64,000 bases of DNA from Salvia splendens (Eukaryota; Streptophyta; Magnoliopsida; Lamiales; Lamiaceae): contig NC_056048.1 of assembly GCF_004379255.2 (NCBI RefSeq), forward strand, positions 8,528,001-8,592,000, given 5' to 3'. The position numbers and the translations under genes were made by a program. Below the pieces are notes generated by a model that did no database searches, was not told the origin of the DNA, and saw nothing but the letters and a program-made list of their open reading frames with translations. Positions 35,919-46,825 of the stretch are shown here, piece by piece; position 1 is the first letter of the stretch, and the number at the start of each line of letters is the position of its first letter.

Positions 35919-36130
35919 AGTTGGAATTTAGGGACAAAGAGTGCCCTTTTATAGGTGCTTTAAAAACATTGACTAGAATCCATGTTATTGCTTTGGCTGA
36001 GGCACGCATTAGTGGAGACAAAACAGATCATACGATTAGGAGTATAGCAGCGAGGTATTTGGCTACTGTGGGATGATGCTGAGATATTGGAGTCGACCTC
36101 TCAATATATTGACGGCAAAATTTGGGATGA
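35919..36130 (+). mobile_element. LINE endonuclease relic, first part
   Basis: Reading frames with small shifts give SWNLGTKS, then ALKTLTRIHVIALAEARISG (35957-36016) and DKTDHTIRSIA, then ILESTSQYIDGKIWDD (to 36130). WN-x-G, a (V/A)E-x-RISG block and S-S-Q-x-I-H/D-like blocks are characteristic of the apurinic endonuclease domain at the start of plant L1 ORF2. The relic stops at the Gypsy target site GATGA and resumes at 42147. Confidence 0.5.
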
Positions 36131-36703
36131 TGATACGGACCCCGTGCAGGAGCAGCAACCTTCACAGCAGCCGGTCACGGAGTTGGTCCGTGAGGACGCG
36201 GAGTCGACGGAGGCGCCGGGCGAAGAGTCGACGGAGGCGCCGGCGACCGTGGTGAAGGAAAAGCAATCAACGATCGCGTCAACGAGGCCGAAGAGAAATC
36301 GTCGCCCGCCAGACTTGTTGGGCGACTACGTTTCCAAGTAGTCATAGGAAGAGTCTTTTTTATTATTATTTATTTCTTATTACGTATTTTTGGATATTAG
36401 TTATTTTTGATTATTTACTTTCCATAAACGTTTCGGGTTTTCTTTGTTGGTTCTTTCCCGAGATGAACTAGGATAGGAGTCGAACCAACCCTAGGGTCCT
36501 TAGTCTATAAATAGGGCTATGTTCACAAACTTCATTCATATGAATAAGAATTAATCTTTTGCCCAACGTTTGGTTGAGAATTTTATACAAATTAGATTTG
36601 AGCTGCCCGACGGAGAGAATTTCCGCGCACAGCCACGTCTAAACCGCCGCCGATCCTAGGCTAGGACGCCGGAGAACGAGGGATACGACGAAAGGTCGTA
36701 TCA
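36131..36703 (+). repeat. 5' LTR of Gypsy element
   Basis: It contains a TATAAATA box (36506-36513). It also holds an open frame from 36131 to the TAG at 36340-36342 (DTDPVQEQQ..RPKRNRRPPDLLGDY), the tail of a polyprotein. A duplicated 24-bp segment (GAGTCGACGGAGGCGCCGG unit) is present here but single in the 3' LTR. Confidence 0.93.
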
Positions 36704-36720
36704 TCTGGTGCTTTCATCCA
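36704..36720 (+). promoter_or_regulatory. Primer-binding site of Gypsy element
   Basis: 'tctggtgctttcatcc' follows the 5' LTR directly. TGGTGCTTTCAT-type sites are used by many plant chromoviruses; the tRNA was not assigned. Confidence 0.6.
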
Positions 36721-36726
36721 GTACTC

Positions 36727-39700
36727 ATGAAGCGATACAACAATAACGACAAGGCCTTGTGGGGCTCAAACCGTCAAGAATCTTACCCACCGAACAGGTT
36801 CGGTGGACGCGCTCAGCAACCAGGTGTCGGTCGCGACACCACCATGTACCAGCGACCACAGTTTGACGATAGCGACTTTGAAAATCGGTTCGGGAACGAC
36901 TCACGCCCCGAGGATCCGATGGGTCAGAAATTAGACCGTTTGATGGAGAAGATCGATAGTTTGGAGGCGTGGAGAAGCGAGTCCGATCGCCGGCGCGAGC
37001 ACGGCGAGTCCGCAACCGCCCGCGATCCAGGACCACCCTTAGGGTTCGACGAGGGCGATGAATGGGGGGACGAGAGTTTTCGCCGTCGTAATCCGGGGGA
37101 ACGAGAGTTTCAGTCGCGAAACCCTACCCGTTTTTCGCGCGAGGGCCCATGGACGGAGCGTGGTCGTCGGGATGACCGAGGGCGCGCTGGGGCCTGGAAT
37201 CCGCCGGGTGGCCTTACCTACCGTGGCAGGGGAGGGGGGCTGGAGCAACAATTTGAGAGACCGGCCTCGTGTTGGGACCCCCCCAGCGATTCCAATCATC
37301 CACAACGGGGTACGACAAACCGGACCGTGTGAAGATGCAGGCACCCCGTTTCGATGGTTCGGATGCAACGAATTGGGTGTCCAGGGTTCACTATTATTTT
37401 GACCACTTGATGTTGCCGGAGGCACAACGGCTACATTATGCGGTGATGTTATTTGACCCTCCAGCTTCGGAGTGGGTGTTTAATTATTGTGCGAATACCG
37501 ACTTCGTAACGTGGCAAGATTTCTTGGAGGACGTGCGACACCGGTTTGATAGGCAGAGTTTCAAGAATTATTACGGCCTGATCGCCAAGCTCACACAAAC
37601 AGGAACGGTGGAAGAATACCAAGACACCTTCGAGAAATATCTAAACAGGGTTAGGGGAGTATCCGAGTCGGACCTCTTTACGTTATTTGTGGCTGGTCTT
37701 AAACCGGATTTACAGGAGCGGCTGAGGCTCCATCGGCCGCCATCCCTAGCCGCGGCAATGGCCCTCACGTTGGAGTTCACGGACTCCCAAGCGGACAGGC
37801 CGTCACGTCGGCCTTGGCAGAACCGCGACAACCGTACCATGCCGGTGTCCTCCAGCACCCACCCGCCGCCACGGGCCGCAACGGGTACGGGGGCATCGCA
37901 GGGGAGCTCGGGAAGAGCGCCGGAGCAGCAGCGCCCGGGGGTGATTCGGGTGTCTCAGGCAGAAAAGGCGGAGCGCTCCCGCCTGGGCTTGTGTTGGCAT
38001 TGCCCCGAAAAATGGGTCATGGGCAACGTTTGCAAACAACGTCTCCTATGTTATGCGGACGAGGACGATATGGGGGACGAGGGTGGTCCCGGGAATGATA
38101 TTGGGGACGACTTGGAGCCAAAGGAGGTCGCTTTTGTGAACACCCTGCATGGAGGCCGGCGGTCTCGACCGCTGCGTGTCGAGGGAATAATTCAGGGACG
38201 CGATGTGAGTGTGCTGATCGATACAGGGAGTGATCGGGGCTTCCTACACCCCGATATAGCAAAGTCGTTGCATCTGCCCCTGTCCCCGATTCGACCTTTT
38301 CGGGTAATTGTGGGGAATGGCGAAGCTCTTTTATGCTCTCACGTGTCGCGCCAAACGAAGTTGGAAATGCAAGGTTCGACGTTTTTGGTGGATCTACACA
38401 TTCTGCCAGTACACGGGCCGGACGTGATTCTCGGGATGGATTGGCTGGAATCCCTGGGAAAGGTGGCTGCAGACTTTGCAGGCAAGACCCTGGAATTCCA
38501 ACACGGGGATGAGACGGTAGTCTTGAAAGGAGTCGTGACGCCTCCCCGTCGCATTAATCGAAAATTCGTATCCATGTTGTCGACTTCGGGGGACGACGTG
38601 GACTTATTCGAGGTAGTGTTGCTACACCTCGCCGAGGGGGAATCAGAACCGACACATCGGGAGGAGTTTCCCGCGAACCTGTCGCCGGCTGTCTTGGCGG
38701 TTTTGGAGAAATTCAGAGGGGTCTTCGGCACACCAGTGGGGATGCCGCCGATTCGACCCTTTGACCATCGCGTGCACCTTTTACCGGGGACCCAGCCGGT
38801 GAACGTGCGACCGTACAGATACCCATACTTCCAGAAAAACGAGATCGAGCGACAGGTCAAAGACATGCTTGATCAAGGGATTATCCAGCGAAGCAACAGC
38901 CCGTTTTCGTCACCAGTGCTCCTTATCCGCAAGAAAGACGGTACCTTCCGCTTCTGCATAGACTATCGCGCACTGAATACCGTCACGGTCCCGGACCATT
39001 TTCCTATACCCACGGCGGACGAGCTTTTTGATGAATTGGGCAAGGCACGGGTGTTTACTAAGCTCGATTTGCGCTCGGGATATCACCAGATCAGGATGCA
39101 TGATGGGGACGTCTTTAAGACTGCTTTTCGGACCCATGACGGTCACTTCGAATTTTTGGTGATGCCTTTTGGGTTGACAAATGCCCCTTCCACCTTTCAA
39201 GCAGCGATGAATTCGATTTTTCAACCAATGCTGCGGAAGTTTGTCATTGTGTTTTTTGACGACATCCTGGTATACAGCCCATCGTTAGAAGTTCATGGTG
39301 ATCACTTGTCCGCCGTACTCACCGTACTGCTGGAGCACAGCTTCTACGTTAAGTTATCCAAGTGCTCTTTTTGCAGCTCTACCGTCGAGTATTTGGGCCA
39401 CTTGATCGGCGATGGGACCCTTAAGGCCGACCCCAGCAAAATTAGTGCTATGACGGCCTGGCCTACACCGAAGAATGTGAAGCAACTCCGGGGGTTTCTC
39501 GGCCTAACCGGTTACTATCGGCGTTTCATCGCCGGGTATGCCATGATTGCAGCACCTTTGACGGAATTGTTAAAGAAGGAGGCTTTTGTGTGGACCCCAA
39601 CGGCAGATGCGAGTTTTTTGGATCTAAAAGGGGCCATGACAACGGCGCCTGTCCTTCGCCTTCCCGACTTCGCGAGGACTTTCTGCGTCGAGACGGACAC

Positions 39701-41693
39701 ATCCGATGCGGGGGTGGGTGCGGTTTTGCTTCAGGATGGCCACCCAATCGCGTTTTTCAGTAAGAAACTTGGTCCGCGCCGTCGCGTCGCTTCCACGTAT
39801 CATAAGGAGTTATACGCTATAGTGGAAGCCGTGCAGAAATGGCGTCAATACCTGCTGGGACGTGAGTTTATTATCCGGAGCGATCAAAAGAGTTTGAAGG
39901 AATTGCTCCAACAGATTGTGCAAACGCCGGACCAGCAGCTTTATGTGCGCAAGCTCGTGGGGTATAAGTTTGTTATTGAGTACAAGAAAGGGAGTGCAAA
40001 CCGGGTGGCTGATGCACTGTCGAGGCGCGAATCCGCCGACCAGGCCGACCAGCAGGAAGACGCAACACCAGAGGTCGAGCAAGGCCTCGAGGCCGACCAT
40101 GATGGCGCGCTCCTGGCGGCGGCGGCGCACCCCATCCCGCAATTGCTAGATGTGCTTCGTCGCGAAACAGCCTCGTCCCCGGAAATGTGGGAGATTACGG
40201 AAGAAATAAAGAAAGGGCGGGCACCGCCGCATCTGTCATGGGTGGATGGACTAGTGTACTACAACCGGCGGATTTTATTGGGCTCTCGCTCCTCGACCCG
40301 GACGTCTATTCTGAATGAGTATCATAGTTCGCCTTCGGCGGGCCATCCCGGATTTGAGCGCACGCTGCGCCGCGTGGCGATGGGTTTTTACTGGCCCAAC
40401 ATGAAAAAGGAGGTGAAGAGGTTCGTAGAGGCCTGTTTCGTGTGTCAGACGACGAAGTATTCAACTCAGAAACCTGTCGGGTTGTTGCAACCGTTACCAA
40501 TTCCGTCCCAAGTTTGGGAGGATGTCTCCATGGACTTTATTACGGGGTTGCCTCAATCCCGGGGCTACACGGTAATCATGGTGGTCGTGGATCGGCTATC
40601 TAAGTACGCGCATTTCGCCCCATTGCCAACGAGATTTGACGCTTTAAAAGTAGCACATTTGTTTATCAACACGGTGGTTCGTCACCACGGATTTCCCAAA
40701 ACGTTGGTCTCCGACAGGGACTCGGTGTTCTTGAATCTGTGTTGGGAGGAGCTTATGCGCCTCAGCGGCACAAAATTAAACTTTTCAACGGCCTACCATC
40801 CGCAGTCGGACGGCCAGACGGAGGTACGGAACAGGGGGTTGGAACAATATTTACGAGCTTTTACTTCGGATCGACCGTCCAAATGGGCGAATTTTCTTCC
40901 GTGGGCCGAGCTCGCGTTGAATTGTTTCCATCATGAGGGGTTAGGAATGTCGCCTTATAAGGCCCTTTACGGCCGAGAACCGCCCAGCTTGATCTTCGCG
41001 CCACCCTCGGCGGCAACGCCACCCTCAACGGCGGAGATCGTTCGTCAAAGGGGAGAATTGTTGGTGGAATTACGACGCAATCTGGAGCGCGCCCAGCAGC
41101 GTATGCGTGAATCGGCGAACAAGCATCGTCGGCACTTGGAGTTTAAGGCAGGCGACTGGGTCTTGTTGAAGCTCCAACCATACAGGCAGCACTCGGTGGC
41201 GCGGCCCCAATCGGCTAAGCTAGCGCGTCGTTACTACGGCCCATTTGAGGTGTTGGAACGTATTGGGCAGGTCGCTTATCGATTGCGTTTGCCGGAGGGG
41301 AGTAGGATTCACAATGTATTCCATGTGGGCCTCCTTCGAGGATTTGTGGCTGGGAGCGACGCAGATAGTGGCATGGAGCTGCCATCGGAGTTCTTTGGAG
41401 ATAGACCGATTGTATATCCGGTGCGGGTGTTGGATAGAAGGGTGTTATGGCACGACGGTAGGCCCTTAGAGCATGTGCTAGTACGTTGGTCGGATGGTAC
41501 GGAGTCGCAGACATGGGAACCGCTCGAACTCGTGCAACGTAGGTACCCCAATGTACTCCTTGAGGACAAGGAGGTTGTTATGAGGGGGGGGTTGATACGG
41601 ACCCCGTGCAGGAGCAGCAAACTTCACAGCAGCCGGTCACGGAGTTGGTCCGTGAGGACGCGGAGTCGACGGAGGCGCTGGCGACCGTGGTGA
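36727..41693 (+). pseudogene. Gypsy gag-pol polyprotein, one frameshift
   Basis: The N-terminal gag reads in frame from the ATG at 36727 (MKRYNNNDK, LDRLMEKIDSLEAW) to about 37280. A run of seven C at 37278-37284 separates it from the main 1474-codon frame (37269-41693). That frame has capsid-like gag, a knuckle-like CWHC..GNVC, protease (LIDTGSD, about 316-322), reverse transcriptase (FDDIL, about 663), RNase H (ETDTSDAGVGA, about 805), integrase (HHCC then DDE; SDRDSVF, HPQSDGQTE) and a chromodomain-like segment (RWSDGTESQTWEP). The knuckle lacks its usual His (GNVC instead of GHxC). The frame runs through the polypurine tract into the 3' LTR, where a G8 run shifts it away from the conserved tail frame. 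Confidence 0.93.
41582..41592 (+). promoter_or_regulatory. Polypurine tract of Gypsy element
   Basis: GAGGGGGGGGT immediately precedes TGATACGG of the 3' LTR. It lies inside coding sequence. Confidence 0.8.
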
Positions 41694-42141
41694 AGGAAAA
41701 GCAATCAACGATCGCGTCAACGAGGCCGAAGAGAAATCGTCGCCCGCCAGACTTGTTGGGCGACTACGTTTCCAAGTAGTCATAGGAAGAGTCTTTTTTA
41801 TTATTATTTATTTCTTATTACGTATTTTTGGATATTAGTTATTTTTTATTATTTATTTTCCATAAACGTTTCGGGTTTTCTTTGTTGGTTCTTTCCCGAG
41901 ATGAACTAGGATAGGAGTCGAACCAACCCTAGGGTCCTTAGTCTATAAATAGGGCTATGTTCACAAACTTCATTCATATGAATAAGAATTAATCTTTTGC
42001 CCAACGTTTGGTTGAGAATTTTATACAAATTAGATTTGAGCTGCCCGACGGAGAGAATTTCCGCGCACAGCCACGTCTAAACCGCCGCCGATCCTAGGCT
42101 AGGACGCCGGAGAACGAGGGATACGACGAAAGGTCGTATCA
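41593..42141 (+). repeat. 3' LTR of Gypsy element
   Basis: It has a TATAAATA box at 41944-41951. It contains the same polyprotein-tail frame as the 5' LTR, ending in TAG at 41778-41780. Confidence 0.93.
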
Positions 42142-42146
42142 GATGA

Positions 42147-42351
42147 TGTGGATGCAAATTTTCTCTTCTCAAATTTTTATGCTTTGACAGCAACAAAGTT
42201 CAGGAGTTGGGAGAGTTGAGTTCTGAGAGAGTAGGAGGTTCTACGAGAAGGACGAGAGTTAATAAGAAGTTTGTTCACTAGCTCCATATTTTAAGGTTAA
42301 TTGATCTTGTTTTTCTAGGTCCGAAATTAATGTGTGGAGGTTGGATAGGAG
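42147..42351 (+). mobile_element. LINE endonuclease relic, middle part
   Basis: It continues the relic after the Gypsy element: NFLFSNFYALTATKFRSW (about 42155-42210), like the FVYA-x-N block of L1 endonucleases. After a decayed section comes EINVWRLDRS near 42324-42351. The hAT element then interrupts it at the duplicated GATAGGAG. Confidence 0.45.
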
Positions 42352-44235
42352 TAGTGTTGCCCACGGTTCCAAAACCGGCGGTTCCGGTTCGGAACCGCCC
42401 GGTTTGTAGGGAGACGGAACCCGAACTGGACCTGGACCTGGACCGTGAGGCTATTTCACGGTTCCGGTTCGAAAACCGGCGGTTCCGGTTGTGGTTCGGA
42501 ACCGGCGGTTTCACGGTTCGTTTTTTTTTTAATTTGAAATTTGGACTTATACAATAAATTGGAACAAGACAATGTATAATTTAAATTGAAATAAGACGAA
42601 TAAGGTGAAATGATATCAATTTTATTGAATTTGAGTTGTAACGGAGAACGATACATTACAATTTACAATACATATACAAGTATACAACATACAACAATGT
42701 AATATAATTTACAAGTGTCGACGGAACGTAAATAAAAAAAACATGAAATGGGGGGAAAAAGAAAAAAAAATTGAAAATGGCTTGAGCTCAACTTAAACTT
42801 TCAAAGTTAAACTTTTCAAATTTAAGTTGAGTTGCCTACGTATCCACAATTTTATTGAGGAATCAAAACCCACGTAGTTCTCTTACCTTGCTTACCTTTT
42901 TGGTCGGCAGTGCTCGCCATTCACCCCCCTGGTCATTGCTATTGTTGAGCGCTCTCGCTTCCGACCTCGTCATCGCTATCGGTGGAAAAGTCTTCACCAT
43001 CACTCTCTACACGGAAGTCGAAATCCGGCTCTTGTGCTCTCATGTCCGCATTTGTCCAATCATCAAGTAACATAGTGGTTTCCATTTTTTGGCGGAGAGA
43101 TTGCTCCTTTTGTCGTCTAGAACACAACCTAGACATCACATTAAGAGCATTTTTGTGATCATATTTTAAAAGAGTATTGCTACACATACCTGATGTTTGG
43201 GATGAACCCGTCCCACTCCCGGTCCTGACTCCACGTTGAAAGTTGAGTTGAGTTTGGGTTATAGCGATACCAAACTCGACCGGATGCGCTTTCTCTATGT
43301 GACGGGTAAATATACCATATCCTCCACCCTTTCGGAATGTGTATACGTTTTCGCAATAGTTGCAATACACATTATAAGTGTCCGGATCGGTACTATCTTG
43401 TACCTTCTTAAAATGTTTCACCACGATGTTTGAGGTTAAAGACCTTTCAATTGGTTTTGAAGGTTAAGGAGGGTGTCCACGACCACGAACACGACCACGA
43501 CGACTCCTTGGTGGTGGTGGGGGTGGCATTAATTGAACCTCTTCCCCCTCCTCCTCCTCCTCGTCATCATCATCATCGTCGTCATCAAGATTCACAGGGG
43601 TTGGAATTTGTTGAGAATAGGCACCGCGACCGGGAGCACCACTACGGGTACCAACATAAGCATCGCCTTGGGATTGAGAGCGAGAGAGAGCAATAGCATT
43701 GGCCATATCTTGCTCTTCTCGAATCTACAAAATAATAATTGTATTGTAAATATCAAATAGAATTATGAACAATAATGTAATGTAATTCATAATTAATTAT
43801 ATTAGTAGATAATAATTATTAACCTGCCACGCATAATCAGAATAAAAAAAAAATTGAATTTCGAAAAACCGACCGTTTTGGCAAAAAACCACCGGAACCG
43901 CCGGTTTCACCGACAAAACCGTCGGCTTGGTCAACAAACCGGCTGCAAAAGCTGCGACGTGACAGCCTCGTGTTCCGCACCGCCACCGAAAACCGCCGGT
44001 TTCTGGTCCAAAAACCGCCAGAACCGACCGCCACAACCCTCCTGAAAAAGCTGCCCCGGCTGACGCCTCGGTTACCGTGCCTGAACCGTGGAACCGCCGG
44101 TTAACCGGCGGTTCGGTGATGGTTCCGGTTCAAAAATCTTGAACCGGAATCGGACCACGGTTCCAATTGCGACGATTCCAGTTCGAGGAAATTGCCACGG
44201 TTCCGGTTCGGAACCGGAACCGGTGGGCATCTCTA
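42352..44235 (-). mobile_element. hAT transposon derivative
   Basis: An exact 8-bp target duplication GATAGGAG (42344-42351 and 44236-44243), the hAT hallmark, flanks ends TAGTGTTGCCCACGGTTCC and, read inward, TAGAGATGCCCACCGGTTCC. Both subterminal regions are full of GGTTCCGG/AACCGGCGG words. The 1884-bp element encodes only a transposase N-terminus plus a short acidic tail, so it is non-autonomous. Confidence 0.93.
42939..43706 (-). pseudogene. hAT transposase remnant: BED zinc finger plus acidic tail
   Basis: The ATG is at 43706. The frame encodes a Ser/Gln/Gly-rich start, an acidic run (eight Asp, five Glu), a Pro run and an Arg-Gly stretch. A TAA at about 43461-43463 interrupts it. The same frame resumes and contains a BED-type finger: YCNYCENVYTF (two Cys) and HIEKAH (two His). 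A Lys/Gln-rich segment (RRQKEQSLRQKM) and an acidic end (DFSTDSDDEVGSES) follow, then a stop. The catalytic RNase H-like core and hATC dimerisation domain are missing, apparently by internal deletion joining the two ends of the gene. From the second ATG (43424) a 161-residue DNA-binding peptide could still be made. Confidence 0.75.
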
Positions 44236-44300
44236 GATAGGAGTCTTTGTTGCTCAGATTGGAGGTTAGTGTTCATTCGAGACCATTTTGATTAAATAAC
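44236..44300 (+). mobile_element. LINE endonuclease relic, last part
   Basis: In the frame that joins the middle part across the hAT target site, this reads SLCCSDWRLVFIRDHFD. Together with the preceding WRLDR it gives the RLDR-x-LC-x-x-x-WR block that ends L1-type endonuclease domains. No reverse transcriptase follows. Confidence 0.5.
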
Positions 44301-44669
44301 AAGTATATTTCCCTACGGAATCGATAAAATTGCAAAAGATTCATAATTCAATCCTATCCAACCATGATTTTCTTTGACAAAATGGTTATGGTGATTCACC
44401 AATATTATTTATATATTGATGAGAGGATGGAGCCTCAAATTCTTAGCAAGAAGGGCAAAAGAAATTTTAAAAATTAAAGAAAAGCAAATTAGTGAAGATT
44501 AATACAAAAATCTTTGTGATAGGTTATACTCCATTGAAATATGAGCAAGACATTTGCCACTTCTAGCTTAATGCTAGATCTGTCCCTGACAATATCATCG
44601 CCGCCAATATGGTGTAAACAAAGATATACTCATTCGGTATTAGAGACACCACAATGCAAAACTTGTTCG

Positions 44670-45010
44670 ATTAATGTAAGTGTTTTATTTAAATTTGTTG
44701 TGTTCTATAGTAGTGTATTTATATTTTGTTGTTTTTTATTTGATTAAAATTAAATATAAAAATTATAATTTTAAAAAAAATTAAATAAGGCATGTTTTTC
44801 ATTTAATTTAGTATTTAATTTTTCTATTTATAACATGTGAAAATATAAAAATAATAATAACATTAAAAATTAAATGAAAAATGGGTAATTGATAGGGCGA
44901 ACACTAGTGCGGAACCACTGCAGAAGGAAAGACCGAACTAAGAAATGTTGATGCGGCGATCACTAGGGCGGACACTCGGGCGGATGATCACCCGACCATT
45001 GTGGATGCTC
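44670..45010. mobile_element. Harbinger-type remnant, right end preserved
   Basis: It ends CCATTGTGGATGCTC|TTA, the inverse of the GAGCATCCACAATGG Harbinger end, with TTA at 45011-45013. 'gggcggacactcgggcggat' words precede it. The AT-rich part matches 29255-29345 and 29665-29750. The left end and all coding are lost. Confidence 0.55.
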
Positions 45011-45248
45011 TTAGTAGTAGTAGTATTTTATTTTGAATCATCTCAAATTATTTAAATTATTTTTTATTTATAATAAAGGAAATAGTACAGAGTATTAAAT
45101 TTCATTACTTGTCTTTTACTTTACACGATTGTCAGCGTATCTTCATTCACACCTATATTTGAAAATGGGAGGCGATTCCAATACTACAAAACATTGAGTC
45201 CCAAAATATTTGTGTTTAACAAGATAAATAAGTATTCATTCTTAAATA

Positions 45249-45458
45249 GAACTCCCTCCGTCCGCCATTAAATGTCTCATTTTTCCTTTTTCATCCATCT
45301 GCCAATAAATGTTCCATTTCACTTTTACCATATTTGAGAGAAAATATAATTTTATAATTGATGTGAGAATGAACTTTTTCCAAAAGAGGAAATGTGACAT
45401 CTTTTGTAGGATAAATTAAAAATGAAAGTGTGACATCTATTATGAGACGGAGGGAGTA
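45249..45458. mobile_element. Stowaway-like MITE
   Basis: It starts 'aactccctccgtccgccatta' and ends 'atgagacggagggagta', with internal inverted matches (AATGTCTCATTT versus GTGACATC..). Non-coding. Confidence 0.7.
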
Positions 45459-45557
45459 CTTTATTATTTTTATTTAATATTACACACCTTTTTCTTAATC
45501 TCCGTGTCAGAAAAAAATGTATCCACTACTATAGAACGAATGGAGTACAAAACTAAT

Positions 45558-45797
45558 ATTTCTTCCGTCCTAAAAAAATGAATAGTTTTACTATTTTGGG
45601 TTGTCCGACAAAATTAGACCAAGTTTAAATATGAAATGTTTTCAACAAATAATAATCTTACACAATCATTTATAATATGGCCTACAATCCACTATTACTT
45701 ATTCCACTACATTTTCATTTTCTCTCTTATTTTACCAATTGCATAAAAACTAGTGTCATTTACAAGTTTGTCTATTTTCTGAGGATTGATGGAGTAC
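45558..45797. mobile_element. Stowaway-like MITE
   Basis: It starts 'atttcttccgtcctaaaaaa' and ends 'gaggattgatggagtac', with 'gactaagttt'-type internal words shared with the copy near 55230. Confidence 0.55.
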
Positions 45798-46544
45798 ATA
45801 TAAGTAGTTCACATTATCCACTAACTTTTTTCATCCAATTTTATTCACAAAGTTAAACAATTTTTTAAAACTCGCACCAATTAAATATGAAACATTTATT
45901 GGGAACCGAGAGAGCATATAAATATGAGACTTATATTTCACTAACTTTTTATATCACTTTCCTTCAGAATTTTTTAAACTCACGTTAAATCAAAGCAGGA
46001 CTTTATATTATGGACGAAGAGAGTATTACTTTGTTAGTCATATAAAAATAAACCATTTCTATTTTAATAATTTTTTTCTTTGATGAAATGAGTGATTTTC
46101 TATTAATAAATTTTGATTACTCTTTTTTCTATTCTCGTATTTTATTGATTTTATATTCTCTCCATCCCATAAGAGTGTACACTCTTTCCTTTTAGAATTT
46201 TTTTCTCTCTATTGGAATGAGACTTGTTATCCACTAACAATACTTTTAAAATATAATATCAATTTTACTATCCTTTTGTCCCATGTTAATTGAGTTATAA
46301 GAAGATTTACAAAGTAAGATAAGAAATACGAGTTTCATGTCAAGATAAGCTATGTGAGGGTTTTTCTGTTGTTGTTTGGTAAACCAAAAATAAGGTAGAA
46401 ATGCTATCCGACCAAATTTGTGAGATACATATCCTTATATTGTGAGGAAAAATCGCGGGCTTAGATGAGTCATAGAGGATAACACATGCTTACATGATAG
46501 GTTAACTATGATACCAAATACTTAGAAATAGTCATACAAGGGTG

Positions 46545-46825
46545 CGTTAAAATGTTAACTTTTCTTAAATTGCTAACTTGCTAACTCACCATCGTAGTAT
46601 ATTAAAAATGCCAACACGATCACATTAAAATGTCAACACATATTTGTGTTGACATTTTAATAAACTATGTTTCCATTTAAATATCAATGTCAACATAATG
46701 TATTAAAATATCAACTTAAATTTATATTGACATTTCAGCATCATCGTGTTAACATTTTTAATACATTGCATTGATAAGTTAACGAGTTAGAAACTTAAGA
46801 AAAATTAGCAACGGATCACAACGCT
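46545..46825. mobile_element. Inverted-repeat MITE of unknown class
   Basis: The left end 'gggtgcgttaaaatgttaac' and the right end '..gatcacaacgc' are inverted relatives over about 120 bp. Mirrored blocks are 'ttcttaaattgctaact' versus 'gttagaaacttaagaa', and 'atgccaacacgat' versus 'atcgtgttaacat'. Non-coding. The target duplication is unclear. Confidence 0.55.

Larger units (their letters stand above)
36131..42141 (+). mobile_element. Ty3/Gypsy chromovirus LTR retrotransposon
   Basis: The LTRs 36131-36703 (573 bp) and 41593-42141 (549 bp) begin TGATACG and end CGTATCA. The 5-bp target duplication GATGA flanks the element (36126-36130 and 42142-42146). Order is gag, protease, reverse transcriptase, RNase H, integrase and a C-terminal chromodomain-like segment, hence a chromovirus. 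By eye the LTRs differ by about four substitutions and one 24-bp in-frame indel, so the insertion is young. Confidence 0.96.

Noticed and set aside
36131..42141. Pararetrovirus or viral integrant
   Set aside because: LTRs, target duplications, integrase and a chromodomain are present and there is no movement protein or virus-type gene order; it is a Gypsy retrotransposon.
43430..43760. Plus-strand ORFs rich in His, Arg and Pro
   Set aside because: They are antisense to the acidic and proline runs of the hAT transposase remnant.
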